A DNA stretch of 7,118 bases from JAFGTE01 sp043800105 (GCA_043800105.1 JAZDNJ010000071.1:1-7118), one strand, 5' to 3'. Positions 1-5,924 are shown, counted from the first letter of the stretch. Numbers and translations: made by a program. The notes: generated by a model not told the origin, from the sequence alone.

Positions 1-288
1 GTGATCGACGCCCTGGTGGACTTTGAGCTTTCGATTGGCGACTATGTTCTTTCGGGCGGTGAACTACCGGCTATGGTGTTTATTGACGTGATGAGTAGGT
101 TAGTACCCGGGGTTCTGGGGAATGAGGAGTCCCATCAGGAAGAAACTTTTTCCAAACGGCTCGACCGCAAAAAAGAGTACCCCCATTACACCAAACCCGC
201 CGAATTCCGGGGAATGAAGGTGCCGGAAGTCCTGCTTGGCGGCAATCATGCGGAAATTGAAAAATGGCGGCGTAAGCACTTATCCTGA
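1..288 (+). CDS. trmD: tRNA (guanine-N1)-methyltransferase TrmD, 3' part (5' end outside window)
   Basis: TrmD methylates N1 of G37 in tRNAs using S-adenosylmethionine, which prevents +1 frameshifting. The 95 visible residues cover the second half of the protein. SIGDYVLSGGELPAM (residues 11-25) is the trefoil-knot SAM-binding loop, followed by SRLVPGVLGNEES (32-44), PHYTKP (61-66) and VLLGGNHAEIEKWR near the end. The GTG at base 1 is an internal valine codon, because the family has about 115-120 residues before this point. Three things differ from E. coli TrmD as I recall it. Glu48 sits where E. coli has Asp169 (EETF against EDSF). About three extra, basic residues lie before PHYT. The protein stops five residues after the conserved WR, whereas E. 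coli continues for roughly 45 residues, so the C-terminal tRNA-binding domain is very short. The TGA stop is followed by an AT-rich gap with no obvious terminator hairpin. Confidence 0.95.
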   Translation: MIDALVDFELSIGDYVLSGGELPAMVFIDVMSRLVPGVLGNEESHQEETFSKRLDRKKEYPHYTKPAEFRGMKVPEVLLGGNHAEIEKWRRKHLS

Positions 289-298
289 GTTAATATGC

Positions 299-327
299 TT
301 GACATATAATTATATTTTTGCAATACT
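299..327 (+). promoter_or_regulatory. Candidate sigma70-type promoter of the toxin-antitoxin pair
   Basis: A perfect -35 TTGACA (299-304) is followed after 17 bp by AATACT (322-327), which matches the -10 consensus at four of six positions. This predicts a transcript start near 334 and a leader of about 50 nt before the antitoxin ATG at 383. Alternative -10 hexamers TATAAT at 344-349 and 379-384 also exist, but they have poorer -35 partners. The -35 is strong and the -10 moderate. Position directly after trmD and before an autoregulated type of operon supports the call. Confidence 0.5.
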
Positions 328-342
328 AATTGCCTTGCAATT
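320..342. promoter_or_regulatory. Operator-like inverted repeats (GCAAT/ATTGC half-sites)
   Basis: Three half-sites lie close together: GCAAT (320-324), ATTGC (329-333) and GCAAT (337-341). The last two form a 6-bp perfect inverted repeat, AATTGC (328-333) and GCAATT (337-342), separated by CTT. The first two form GCAAT-N4-ATTGC. They overlap the predicted -10 and transcript start. Phd/YefM-type antitoxins usually repress their own promoter by binding paired palindromes at such a position, so this is a candidate autoregulatory operator. Binding is inferred; only the symmetry is seen. Confidence 0.4.
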
Positions 343-382
343 GTATAATTTATTGTTTACTATTTGTTCCCCATAATGTATA

Positions 383-694
383 ATGAAAATGATTAATTCA
401 ACATCAAATACATCAATGGAAACAAAAAATAAAAATATGCCTTTCATTTTAGGCGAAGAACTGGTGCCCGTACGTGAGGCCCAAAAAAATATTACTAAGT
501 ATTTCGACAAAGGACTTGTTCGTGTGACCAAAAATGGTAAGTCACTTGGTTATCTTATCGCAGATGATATGCTTTCTGAACTGATCGAATCCATTGAATC
601 CAGTAATCCAAATTTTTTGACAAGAATGGATAAAATCAAAAAAACAACGAAACGCATACCATTGAATAAAGTCCTCGGGGAATACGGTTTATAA
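383..694 (+). CDS. Phd/YefM-like type II antitoxin
   Basis: This is a small 103-residue protein that would neutralise the toxin encoded 12 bp downstream and repress the operon. The core PVREAQKNITKYFDKG (29-44) followed by VRVTKNGKSLGYLIADD (46-62) matches the Phd/YefM pattern of a short helix, a strand, an (R/N)-G-K turn and a hydrophobic strand. The part after about residue 65 (SELIESIESS and onward to IPLNKVLGEYGL) would be the toxin-binding tail. The start is uncertain. ATG at 383, 389, 416 and 437 are all in frame and none has a clear Shine-Dalgarno site. The core begins near residue 25, so the later starts would give a more typical length. Sampled GC is about 30-38%, far below the flanking housekeeping genes, which suggests acquisition by transfer. 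Subfamily assignment is from motif shape only. Confidence 0.75.
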   Translation: MKMINSTSNTSMETKNKNMPFILGEELVPVREAQKNITKYFDKGLVRVTKNGKSLGYLIADDMLSELIESIESSNPNFLTRMDKIKKTTKRIPLNKVLGEYGL

Positions 695-706
695 TCCTCA
701 AGTGGT

Positions 707-964
707 ATGGAATTTGAATTTACTGAATCAGGCCTTAATAGCCTAAAAAAGCTCGATAATTCAACCGCTAAGAATATTCTAAAAAAAATCAAGTACTGGG
801 AATCAGCTGATAATCCCCTTAAATTTGCTATTCCGCTCAAGGACAGGCAAGGATATTTTCGATTCAAGGTGGCAAAAAATTGGAGGGTCATTGTCGCAGT
901 AAATTATAAGGCTTCGAGGCTCGAAATTCTCGAGATCGGCCATCGATCATCAATTTATGAATGA
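707..964 (+). CDS. RelE/ParE-superfamily toxin
   Basis: This 85-residue basic protein fits the RelE/ParE toxin fold, whose RelE-type members cleave mRNA on the ribosome. Visible elements are an N-terminal strand (EFEFTESGLNSLKKLD), a helical stretch (20-33), then GYFRFKVAKNWRVIVAVNY (49-67) and LEILEIGHRSSIYE at the C-terminus. Arg52, Arg60, His79, Arg80 and Tyr84 match positions conserved in the family pattern (YRFRVGDYRVI...IGHRxxVY). It follows the antitoxin after 12 bp, the usual order. No clear Shine-Dalgarno site precedes the ATG, so translational coupling to the antitoxin is likely. The TGA stop overlaps the next gene's ATG (ATGA, 961-964). The protein looks intact. Whether the target is mRNA (RelE-like) or gyrase (ParE-like) cannot be read from the sequence. 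Confidence 0.85.
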   Translation: MEFEFTESGLNSLKKLDNSTAKNILKKIKYWESADNPLKFAIPLKDRQGYFRFKVAKNWRVIVAVNYKASRLEILEIGHRSSIYE

Positions 965-1233
965 TGAACACATTTTTTGATCAACTTCGGGCGTCATTGG
1001 CCGCAAAGTCCCCCTTGTATATTCGGGTCAAAGTCATCACCAAATCTCCCAAAACCGAAATCGCGGAGCAAATGGAAGACGGAACTTACAAAATCCGGGT
1101 GCATGCCGCGCCGGTAAAAGGAGCGGCCAATGAAGAACTGTGCAGGTTTTTGCGAAAAGCGCTCGGCGCTTCCGAGGTGACTATAGTGAGCGGCGGACGG
1201 GATAAAGTAAAGCTGTTACGGGTTTCGGGGTAA
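961..1233 (+). CDS. DUF167/YggU-family (UPF0235) protein
   Basis: This is a 90-residue member of the widely conserved DUF167 family, a small alpha/beta protein whose biochemical role is not established. Family features are YIRVKVITKSPKTEI (20-34), the hallmark KIRVHAAPVKGAANEEL, and a C-terminal VTIVSGGRDKVKLLRV. The first 18 residues (FFDQLRASLAAK and neighbours) form a predicted N-terminal helix before the core and resemble extensions in some homologues, so the upstream start is reasonable. ATG at 961 overlaps the toxin stop as ATGA. A second ATG directly follows at 964 and is an equally possible start. Sampled GC is about 55%, unlike the toxin genes just upstream, so this gene probably belongs to the chromosomal backbone and was fused translationally to the toxin operon by the module's position. 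Confidence 0.88.
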   Translation: MMNTFFDQLRASLAAKSPLYIRVKVITKSPKTEIAEQMEDGTYKIRVHAAPVKGAANEELCRFLRKALGASEVTIVSGGRDKVKLLRVSG

Positions 1234-1294
1234 AAAACCCTGAGTGGCAAATTTTACAGAGTCAGGACAGGCATGTATTTTTTTGCAATATTCG

Positions 1295-1310
1295 AATCGT
1301 ATATACGATT
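1295..1310. repeat. Perfect 16-bp palindrome upstream of serS
   Basis: AATCGTATATACGATT reads identically on both strands. It lies about 98 bp before the serS ATG in a very AT-rich spacer. A symmetric, loop-free palindrome of this size suits a dimeric DNA-binding protein better than a transcription terminator, since no T-tract follows. No regulator gene is in the window to pair with it. Confidence 0.6.
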
Positions 1311-1342
1311 GTATATATAACGTATATATAAAACGCATATAC
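1311..1342. repeat. 11-bp-period TATATA array in the serS leader region
   Basis: Right after the palindrome come GTATATATAAC (1311-1321), GTATATATAAA (1322-1332) and a diverged third unit ending in GCATATACC (1334-1342). The period is 11 bp, about one DNA turn. Several TATAA-type -10 hexamers lie here (for example TATAAA at 1327-1332), so the serS promoter may fall within it, but I found no convincing -35 at the right distance. The rest of the 1234-1407 spacer contains no terminator with a T-tract and no T-box-like conserved element. Confidence 0.45.
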
Positions 1343-1407
1343 CAAAAAAAGGGGCAGTTGCGGAAGGAAGACTTTTTCGCTAAGCTATTCAGCGTAAAAA
1401 AGGAATT

Positions 1408-2697
1408 ATGATTGATCTGAAAAAACTGAGAGAAAACAGGGCGGAATACGAAGCCGGCTTTAAAAAGAAGCGGGCCGATATTGATGTAAATAAGGTTCTG
1501 GCATTGGATGAAAAGCACCGCACGCTGATCCGGGAAGTGGAAAAGATGCGGGCGGAGAAGAATGAGGTATCGAAAGCGATTCCGAAACTGGCTGATAAGG
1601 AGCGTGGAGCGAAAATCAGAGAGATGAAAGAACTTGGTGAGAAACTCGACGCGTCAGAGGCCGAATTGAACAAAATTAGTGTTCAGCTAAAGGAGCTTTG
1701 TTTAGCCATTCCCAACCCGCCTGATGAATCAGTTCCTGAGGGCGCGGACGACGCAGATAATGAGGTCATTAAGACAGTCGGCAAAATTCCCAAATTTGCT
1801 TTTGAGCCGCTCGACCATATCGCCCTGGGGGAAAAGCTGGATCTAATCGATATGGAAACCGGGGCCAAAACCAGCGGGGCCAGATTTTACTACCTGAAAA
1901 ACGAAGCTGTATTGCTGGAATTCGCGCTGATCCAGTGGTTACTGCGGAAATTCACGGAAGCCGGCTTTACGCCTGTCACCGTGCCGATGCTGGTGAAGGA
2001 AGAGATGATGTATGCCACGGGCTTTTTTCCGGCGGACAAAAACGAGATTTACACCGTCAACCCGTCTCACGAAAAAAATCCCGAGGGCGACGACCTTTAT
2101 CTGGTCGGCACGTCCGAAGTCCCGATGGCCGGCCTGCATATGTTCAAACCAATTACCGATATCGATAATCTCCCCAAGCGCTATATCGGTTTTTCCTCCT
2201 GTTTCCGGCGCGAGGCCGGCAGTTACGGAAAAGACACCAAAGGCATTCTGCGCGTGCACCAGTTTGATAAGCTTGAGATGTTTTCTTTCTGCCATCCAAG
2301 CCAGTCATTGAAGGAGCATGATTTTTTGCTGAGCATTGAAGAAGAAATTCTGTCTGAGCTCGGACTCCCTTACCGGGTGGTAAACATATGCGGCGGGGAT
2401 TTGGGAGCGCCGGCGGCCAAAAAATATGACTGCGAAGTGTGGATTCCCACGCAGGGCAAATACCGCGAGCTGACCAGCTGCTCGAACTGCACCGACTTTC
2501 AGGCGCGCCGCGGCGGAATAAAATATAAAGACGACACGGGCACCCACCTTCTGCATACCCTGAACGGCACGGCCATGGCCAGCACCCGCACCCTGATCGC
2601 CATTCTGGAAAATTTTCAGCAGAAAGACGGAAGCGTCCGCGTTCCCAAAGTGTTACAATCATATATGAACGGAATAAAAGAAATTAAACCAAAATAA
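1408..2697 (+). CDS. serS: Seryl-tRNA synthetase
   Basis: SerS charges tRNA-Ser (and tRNA-Sec where present) with serine in two ATP-dependent steps in the cytoplasm. At 429 residues it has normal family length. Residues 1 to about 105 form the N-terminal tRNA-binding arm: a long charged antiparallel coiled coil rich in Lys and Glu. The class II catalytic core follows. It has the LVGTSEVP serine/adenylate region (232-239), motif 2 FRREAGSYGKDT (266-277) with RVHQFDKLEMF shortly after, ELTSCSNCTDFQARR near the active site, and motif 3 NGTAMASTRTLIAILENFQ from Asn386 with motif-3 Arg394. The start has an AGGA at 1401-1404, a short 3 nt before ATG; this is one of the few Shine-Dalgarno-like sites in the window. 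Only 2 bp separate the TAA stop from the ftsH start, so the two are likely coupled. No defect was seen. Confidence 0.97.
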   Translation: MIDLKKLRENRAEYEAGFKKKRADIDVNKVLALDEKHRTLIREVEKMRAEKNEVSKAIPKLADKERGAKIREMKELGEKLDASEAELNKISVQLKELCLAIPNPPDESVPEGADDADNEVIKTVGKIPKFAFEPLDHIALGEKLDLIDMETGAKTSGARFYYLKNEAVLLEFALIQWLLRKFTEAGFTPVTVPMLVKEEMMYATGFFPADKNEIYTVNPSHEKNPEGDDLYLVGTSEVPMAGLHMFKPITDIDNLPKRYIGFSSCFRREAGSYGKDTKGILRVHQFDKLEMFSFCHPSQSLKEHDFLLSIEEEILSELGLPYRVVNICGGDLGAPAAKKYDCEVWIPTQGKYRELTSCSNCTDFQARRGGIKYKDDTGTHLLHTLNGTAMASTRTLIAILENFQQKDGSVRVPKVLQSYMNGIKEIKPK

Positions 2698-2699
2698 TC

Positions 2700-4604
2700 A
2701 TGAATCAGCATCCCCATAACCATCATCAGCCGCCCCGCCCGCCACGTTACCCAGGCCAAAGAAACAATGGGAACGCGTTTATGTACGTGCTGGTTTTCGC
2801 GCTGATCCTGACGATCACTTATTATATCTTCAACCCCGGCCAGCCGGGCACGACAGGAACCGAAAAAGAGATTCCGATCAGCGAAATGATGCGGAATTAT
2901 CAGGAGGGCGATTATACGGCGATCGAAATCAAGAACACGCGCGTTATCGCGACTACGAAGAACGGTGAAACCATGCTGGCATACCGGCCGGAAGGCGAAA
3001 GCATTACCGAACTTGGCCTGAATGATCCAAAAAACTCCACCCCCGTCACCGTGGTCAGCACCGAAAAGGCAGCCTTCTGGATGGGCCTGCTTTCCAACTG
3101 GCTCCCTGTCATTTTGTTTATCGCGCTGATTGTGTTTATGGCCAAGCAGCTTGGCAAGGGGGCCAGCAGCGCTTTTTCTTTCGGCAAGTCACAGGCCCGC
3201 GTGTATTCCAAAAACGGCAAAGACCGTACCACTTTTAAGGATGTGGCCGGTATGGACGAAGCTAAAGAGGAGCTGGTGGAGGTAGTGGATTTTCTGAAAC
3301 ACCCCAAAAAATACACGGCCATCGGCGCCAAAATTCCCCGTGGCGTGATGCTGGTCGGAGCGCCGGGAACAGGTAAAACCTTACTGGCCCGCGCGGTCGC
3401 CGGCGAAGCCAATGTGCCGTTTTTCAGTATTTCGGGTTCCGAGTTTGTGGAAATGTTTGTGGGCGTGGGCGCCAGCCGTGTGCGTGATTTATTTCAGAAG
3501 GCTAAACACAACGCGCCCTGCATTATTTTCATCGATGAAATCGACGCGGTGGGCCGTCAGCGTGGCTTCGGACTGGGCGGCGGTCACGATGAACGCGAGC
3601 AAACCTTAAACCAGATTCTTACCGAGATGGACGGTTTTGAGAAGGACACGAATGTTATTGTGGTGGCGGCCACCAACCGACCCGACGTACTTGACGCGGC
3701 TCTTATGCGCCCCGGCCGTTTTGACCGCCGCGTTATCATCGATATGCCCAACCTGATCGAACGCGAAGCGATTTTAGAAGTGCACGCCCGCAACAAGCCG
3801 ATGGACAAAGACGTGAATCTGAAAAAAGTGGCCCAGAAGACCCCCGGTTTTTCGGGCGCGGATCTGGAAAATCTTTTAAATGAGGCGGCCATTCTGGCGG
3901 CCAAGAACAACCGTGAAAAAGTAAAGGCGGAAGACCTGGACAACTCCATCGAAAAAGTCGGACTGGGCCCCGAAAGAAAGAGTCGCCGCCTGAACGAAGA
4001 AGAAAAGAAGATTACCGCCTACCATGAGGTGGGCCACGCGCTGGTGGGCAAAATTCTGCCCGGCTGTGATCCTGTCGAAAAGGTTTCGATTATTCCGCGC
4101 GGTATGGCTCTCGGCGTTACCTGGTTTCTGCCGGAAGAGGATAAGCACTTAAAATCCGTTTCCAAATTCAAAGACGAGCTCTGCTCACTGATCGGCGGGC
4201 ACGCGGCCGAGAAACTTATTTTCGGCGAAGTGACCACGGGAGCCAGCAGTGACCTTAAACGCGCCACTGATATCGCGAGGCATATGGTCATGGACTATGG
4301 AATGAGTGAGTTGGGGCCCGTTATTTACGGCGATCAGAGCGCCGCCAGTTTTATAGGAGCCGAGTTCGGCACCAAGGCTAATTACAGCGAAGCGGTGGCT
4401 TCCAAAATCGACGACGCCGTTTCCAAAATCATTCACGAAGCTCAGGAGCGCACCAACAAAATTCTGAGTGACAACAAAGACCTTCTTGAAAAGATTGCTC
4501 AGGTTCTGCTTAAAAAGGAAGTTCTTTCCAAAGAGGAATTCAACGCGTTTTTTGAGAACAAAAAGGTCGCTCCAAAGAAAAAGGTGGCCTCCGGAAAAAA
4601 ATAG
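2700..4604 (+). CDS. ftsH: ATP-dependent zinc metalloprotease FtsH
   Basis: FtsH is a membrane-anchored hexameric AAA+ protease that extracts and degrades unassembled membrane proteins and some cytosolic substrates. The 634 residues show, in order: a His/Pro-rich N-terminal tail (1-22), TM1 (about 27-44), a roughly 85-residue external domain, TM2 (about 131-148), then the AAA module. That module has Walker A GAPGTGKT (220-227), the pore motif MFVGVG with Phe253, Walker B FIDEID (Asp279, Glu280), and the second region of homology from Asn326 with arginine fingers Arg337 and Arg340. The protease domain has HEVGH (442-446) with zinc ligands His442 and His446, and Asp518 in the SSDLKRAT segment as the probable third ligand. 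The C-terminus is Lys-rich (KVAPKKKVASGKK). All catalytic residues are present. It starts 2 bp after serS without a Shine-Dalgarno site, and the hsp20 gene follows by 15 bp. Four His in the first nine residues is unusual. Confidence 0.97.
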   Translation: MNQHPHNHHQPPRPPRYPGQRNNGNAFMYVLVFALILTITYYIFNPGQPGTTGTEKEIPISEMMRNYQEGDYTAIEIKNTRVIATTKNGETMLAYRPEGESITELGLNDPKNSTPVTVVSTEKAAFWMGLLSNWLPVILFIALIVFMAKQLGKGASSAFSFGKSQARVYSKNGKDRTTFKDVAGMDEAKEELVEVVDFLKHPKKYTAIGAKIPRGVMLVGAPGTGKTLLARAVAGEANVPFFSISGSEFVEMFVGVGASRVRDLFQKAKHNAPCIIFIDEIDAVGRQRGFGLGGGHDEREQTLNQILTEMDGFEKDTNVIVVAATNRPDVLDAALMRPGRFDRRVIIDMPNLIEREAILEVHARNKPMDKDVNLKKVAQKTPGFSGADLENLLNEAAILAAKNNREKVKAEDLDNSIEKVGLGPERKSRRLNEEEKKITAYHEVGHALVGKILPGCDPVEKVSIIPRGMALGVTWFLPEEDKHLKSVSKFKDELCSLIGGHAAEKLIFGEVTTGASSDLKRATDIARHMVMDYGMSELGPVIYGDQSAASFIGAEFGTKANYSEAVASKIDDAVSKIIHEAQERTNKILSDNKDLLEKIAQVLLKKEVLSKEEFNAFFENKKVAPKKKVASGKK

Positions 4605-4619
4605 TTTTAAAATCTAATC

Positions 4620-5060
4620 ATGAAGACTCCGTTCGCTACAAAAATTCTGCCGGCCAAAACGATTAAGATCGGTGCTGACGTGCCGGCCACTGCATCTGAG
4701 ATCTCCCAACCGGACAGTTTTGGCCAGCTGCCTGTGGACGTTCTTGAGAACAAAAACGAAATCCGCATTGTGGCTCCTCTGGCGGGCGTCAATATTGAAG
4801 AAGTCGAGATTGTCATAAACAATGACGTGCTTACCATTAAAGGCCAGCGCGCGATGGATCCGGAAGTCACTCAGCTGAGAGGGGTGGACTATTACGCGCA
4901 GGAATGCTTCTGGGGAGAATTTTCCCGAAGCGTTATTCTGCCGCTGCACGCGGACACTAACCAGATTGAAGCGACTCAGAAGAATCATATTCTGTATGTC
5001 CGTATACCAAAAAAGCCGACTGTGCATATGCGGATTGTTAAGATAAGGACTAAGGACTAG
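4620..5060 (+). CDS. Small heat-shock protein, Hsp20/alpha-crystallin family
   Basis: This is an ATP-independent holdase that forms oligomers and binds unfolding proteins. It has 146 residues: a flexible N-terminal region (1-35), an alpha-crystallin domain (about 36-131) and a short tail. Domain landmarks are LPVDVLENKNEIRIVAPLAG (37-56), VEIVINNDVLTIKGQR (62-77), YYAQECFWGEFSRSVILP (91-108) and IEATQKNHILYVRIPK (116-131). The last corresponds to the family's A-x-x-x-N-G-x-L signature, with His123 in place of the usual Gly. The tail MRIVKIRTKD holds a probable I/V-x-I anchoring motif (140-142). The final residues RTKD and the TAG stop are encoded inside a heptamer repeat array (5044-5078). 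The gene lies 15 bp after ftsH with the junction CTAATC-ATG and no Shine-Dalgarno site, so co-expression with FtsH as a quality-control pair is likely. Confidence 0.93.
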   Translation: MKTPFATKILPAKTIKIGADVPATASEISQPDSFGQLPVDVLENKNEIRIVAPLAGVNIEEVEIVINNDVLTIKGQRAMDPEVTQLRGVDYYAQECFWGEFSRSVILPLHADTNQIEATQKNHILYVRIPKKPTVHMRIVKIRTKD

Positions 5061-5078
5061 GGACTAACGACTAAGTAC
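5044..5078. repeat. Five tandem degenerate heptamers at the hsp20/galU junction
   Basis: The units are TAAGGAC (5044), TAAGGAC (5051), TAGGGAC (5058), TAACGAC (5065) and TAAGTAC (5072). The first two and part of the third encode the Hsp20 C-terminus and its stop; the rest fill the gap before galU. Because 7 is not a multiple of 3 and each unit starts with TAA or TAG, the array puts a stop in every plus-strand frame. The AAGGA/AGGGA cores resemble Shine-Dalgarno sequences, but the nearest (ending 5063) is 19 nt from the galU ATG. Confidence 0.85.
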
Positions 5079-5082
5079 TGTA

Positions 5083-5883
5083 ATGAAAATCCGAAAAGCG
5101 GTATTACCGGTGGCGGGAATGGGGACGCGGTTTATGCCGGCGACTAAAGTGGTACCCAAAGAACTTTTGCCGATCGTCGACAAGCCGGTAATTCAGTATC
5201 TGGTGGAAGAGGCGGTGGCCAGCGGTATCGAGGAGATTATTTTTGTGATATCCCCCGACAAGGAACTGATCCGCCAGCATTTTTCACATCACCCGGAACT
5301 GGAAGCTATTTTGGAACAGCGCGGCAAGCACGATATTGCCGAAAAAATCCGCCCCATCCACGGCATGGCCAAGTTCAGCTACGTGTATCAGAATGACCCT
5401 CTGGGCGATGGTCACGCGATATTGCAGGCCGAGGAACTTGTCGGCGGAGAACCTTTTGCCGTGCTTTTTGGGGATGACATCGTGAAGCATGGGGTTCCGG
5501 CCATTCGGCAGCTGATCGACCAGTTTACGGGAGAAGTGGTGATGGCGGTGGAGAAGGTTCCCAAAGAATATATTTCGTCTTACGGAGTGATCAGTCCCGG
5601 TGAAAAGAAAGGTCGCCTTTACAAGGTGGAGGGACTCGTTGAAAAACCTGAAGCACATGAAGCTCCCAGCGATTTTGGCGTGATTGGGAAATTTGTTTGT
5701 CCGGCCAGTATTTTTGAGGCCATCCGCCTTGGCTCTGCCAGCAAGGGAAATGAAATTAGGCTGATCGACGGCTTTATAAAGCTAAGCGAAAAAGAAGGCA
5801 TATGGGCCTACCATATTGAAGGCGAACGTTTTGATACCGGAAAGGCCGAAGGGCTTATTGCGGCGAATAATGCTTTTTTGTAA
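5083..5883 (+). CDS. galU: UTP--glucose-1-phosphate uridylyltransferase
   Basis: GalU makes UDP-glucose from UTP and glucose-1-phosphate, the entry point to surface polysaccharides and glycolipids. The 266-residue protein has the nucleotidyltransferase signature LPVAGMGTRFMPATKVVPKE (8-27) and LPIVDKPVIQYLVEEA straight after. It also has PLGDGHAI (106-113), the metal-binding FGDDI (129-133), EKP (187-189) with the conserved Lys188, GNEIRLIDGF (corresponding to GEIQLTDAI) and a C-terminal GERFDTGKAEG. Asp109 stands where E. coli GalU has Leu (GLGHA), a variant I associate with CPR-type enzymes. The protein ends about 20-35 residues earlier than typical bacterial GalU, right after AANNAFL. The start ATG at 5083 has no close Shine-Dalgarno site; the heptamer array is directly upstream. 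A related sugar-1-phosphate nucleotidyltransferase is possible, but the motif set favours GalU. Confidence 0.92.
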   Translation: MKIRKAVLPVAGMGTRFMPATKVVPKELLPIVDKPVIQYLVEEAVASGIEEIIFVISPDKELIRQHFSHHPELEAILEQRGKHDIAEKIRPIHGMAKFSYVYQNDPLGDGHAILQAEELVGGEPFAVLFGDDIVKHGVPAIRQLIDQFTGEVVMAVEKVPKEYISSYGVISPGEKKGRLYKVEGLVEKPEAHEAPSDFGVIGKFVCPASIFEAIRLGSASKGNEIRLIDGFIKLSEKEGIWAYHIEGERFDTGKAEGLIAANNAFL

Positions 5884-5895
5884 GCGAAATTTTTG

Positions 5896-5924
5896 TTGAA
5901 AAAAATCTAAGAATAAGGTAAAAT
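5896..5924 (+). promoter_or_regulatory. Sigma70-type promoter before the TPR gene
   Basis: TTGAAA (5896-5901), a 17-bp spacer and TAAAAT (5919-5924) match the -35/-10 consensus at five of six positions each. The predicted transcript start near 5931 gives a leader of about 17 nt before the ATG at 5948. This suggests the TPR and nucleotidyltransferase genes form a transcription unit separate from galU. No terminator hairpin is visible between galU and this promoter, so read-through is also possible. Confidence 0.65.

Noticed and set aside
1..3. GTG at base 1 as a gene start
   Set aside because: The family requires an N-terminal half of over 110 residues including the GRYEG region, so this is an internal valine codon.
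550..891. Minus-strand open frame opposite the antitoxin and toxin
   Set aside because: It spans both genes of a recognisable toxin-antitoxin pair on the other strand and shows no family motif.
913..934. Nested TTCGAG/CTCGAA and CTCGA/TCGAG inverted repeats at the toxin 3' end
   Set aside because: They lie in coding sequence for the conserved LEILEIGHR region and lack a T-tract; codon content explains them sufficiently.
1220..1240. GGGTTT...AAACCC inverted repeat at the DUF167 gene end
   Set aside because: The stem is only 6 bp around a 9-nt loop, overlaps coding sequence and has no T-tract after it, so it is not a credible intrinsic terminator.
1378..1394. CGCT...AGCG hairpin just upstream of serS
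   Set aside because: A 4-bp stem with a 9-nt loop is expected by chance.
1234..1407. T-box riboswitch in front of serS
   Set aside because: No sequence resembling the conserved T-box antiterminator element and no terminator stem with a T-run is visible.
2153..2662. Long minus-strand open frame (169 codons) opposite serS
   Set aside because: It is antisense to the conserved catalytic core of SerS, gives a low-complexity Arg/Pro/Cys-rich product and matches no family I recognise.
2912..3412. Long minus-strand open frame (166 codons) opposite ftsH
   Set aside because: It mirrors the FtsH coding strand over TM2 and Walker A; the Ser/Ala-rich product is typical of an antisense shadow.
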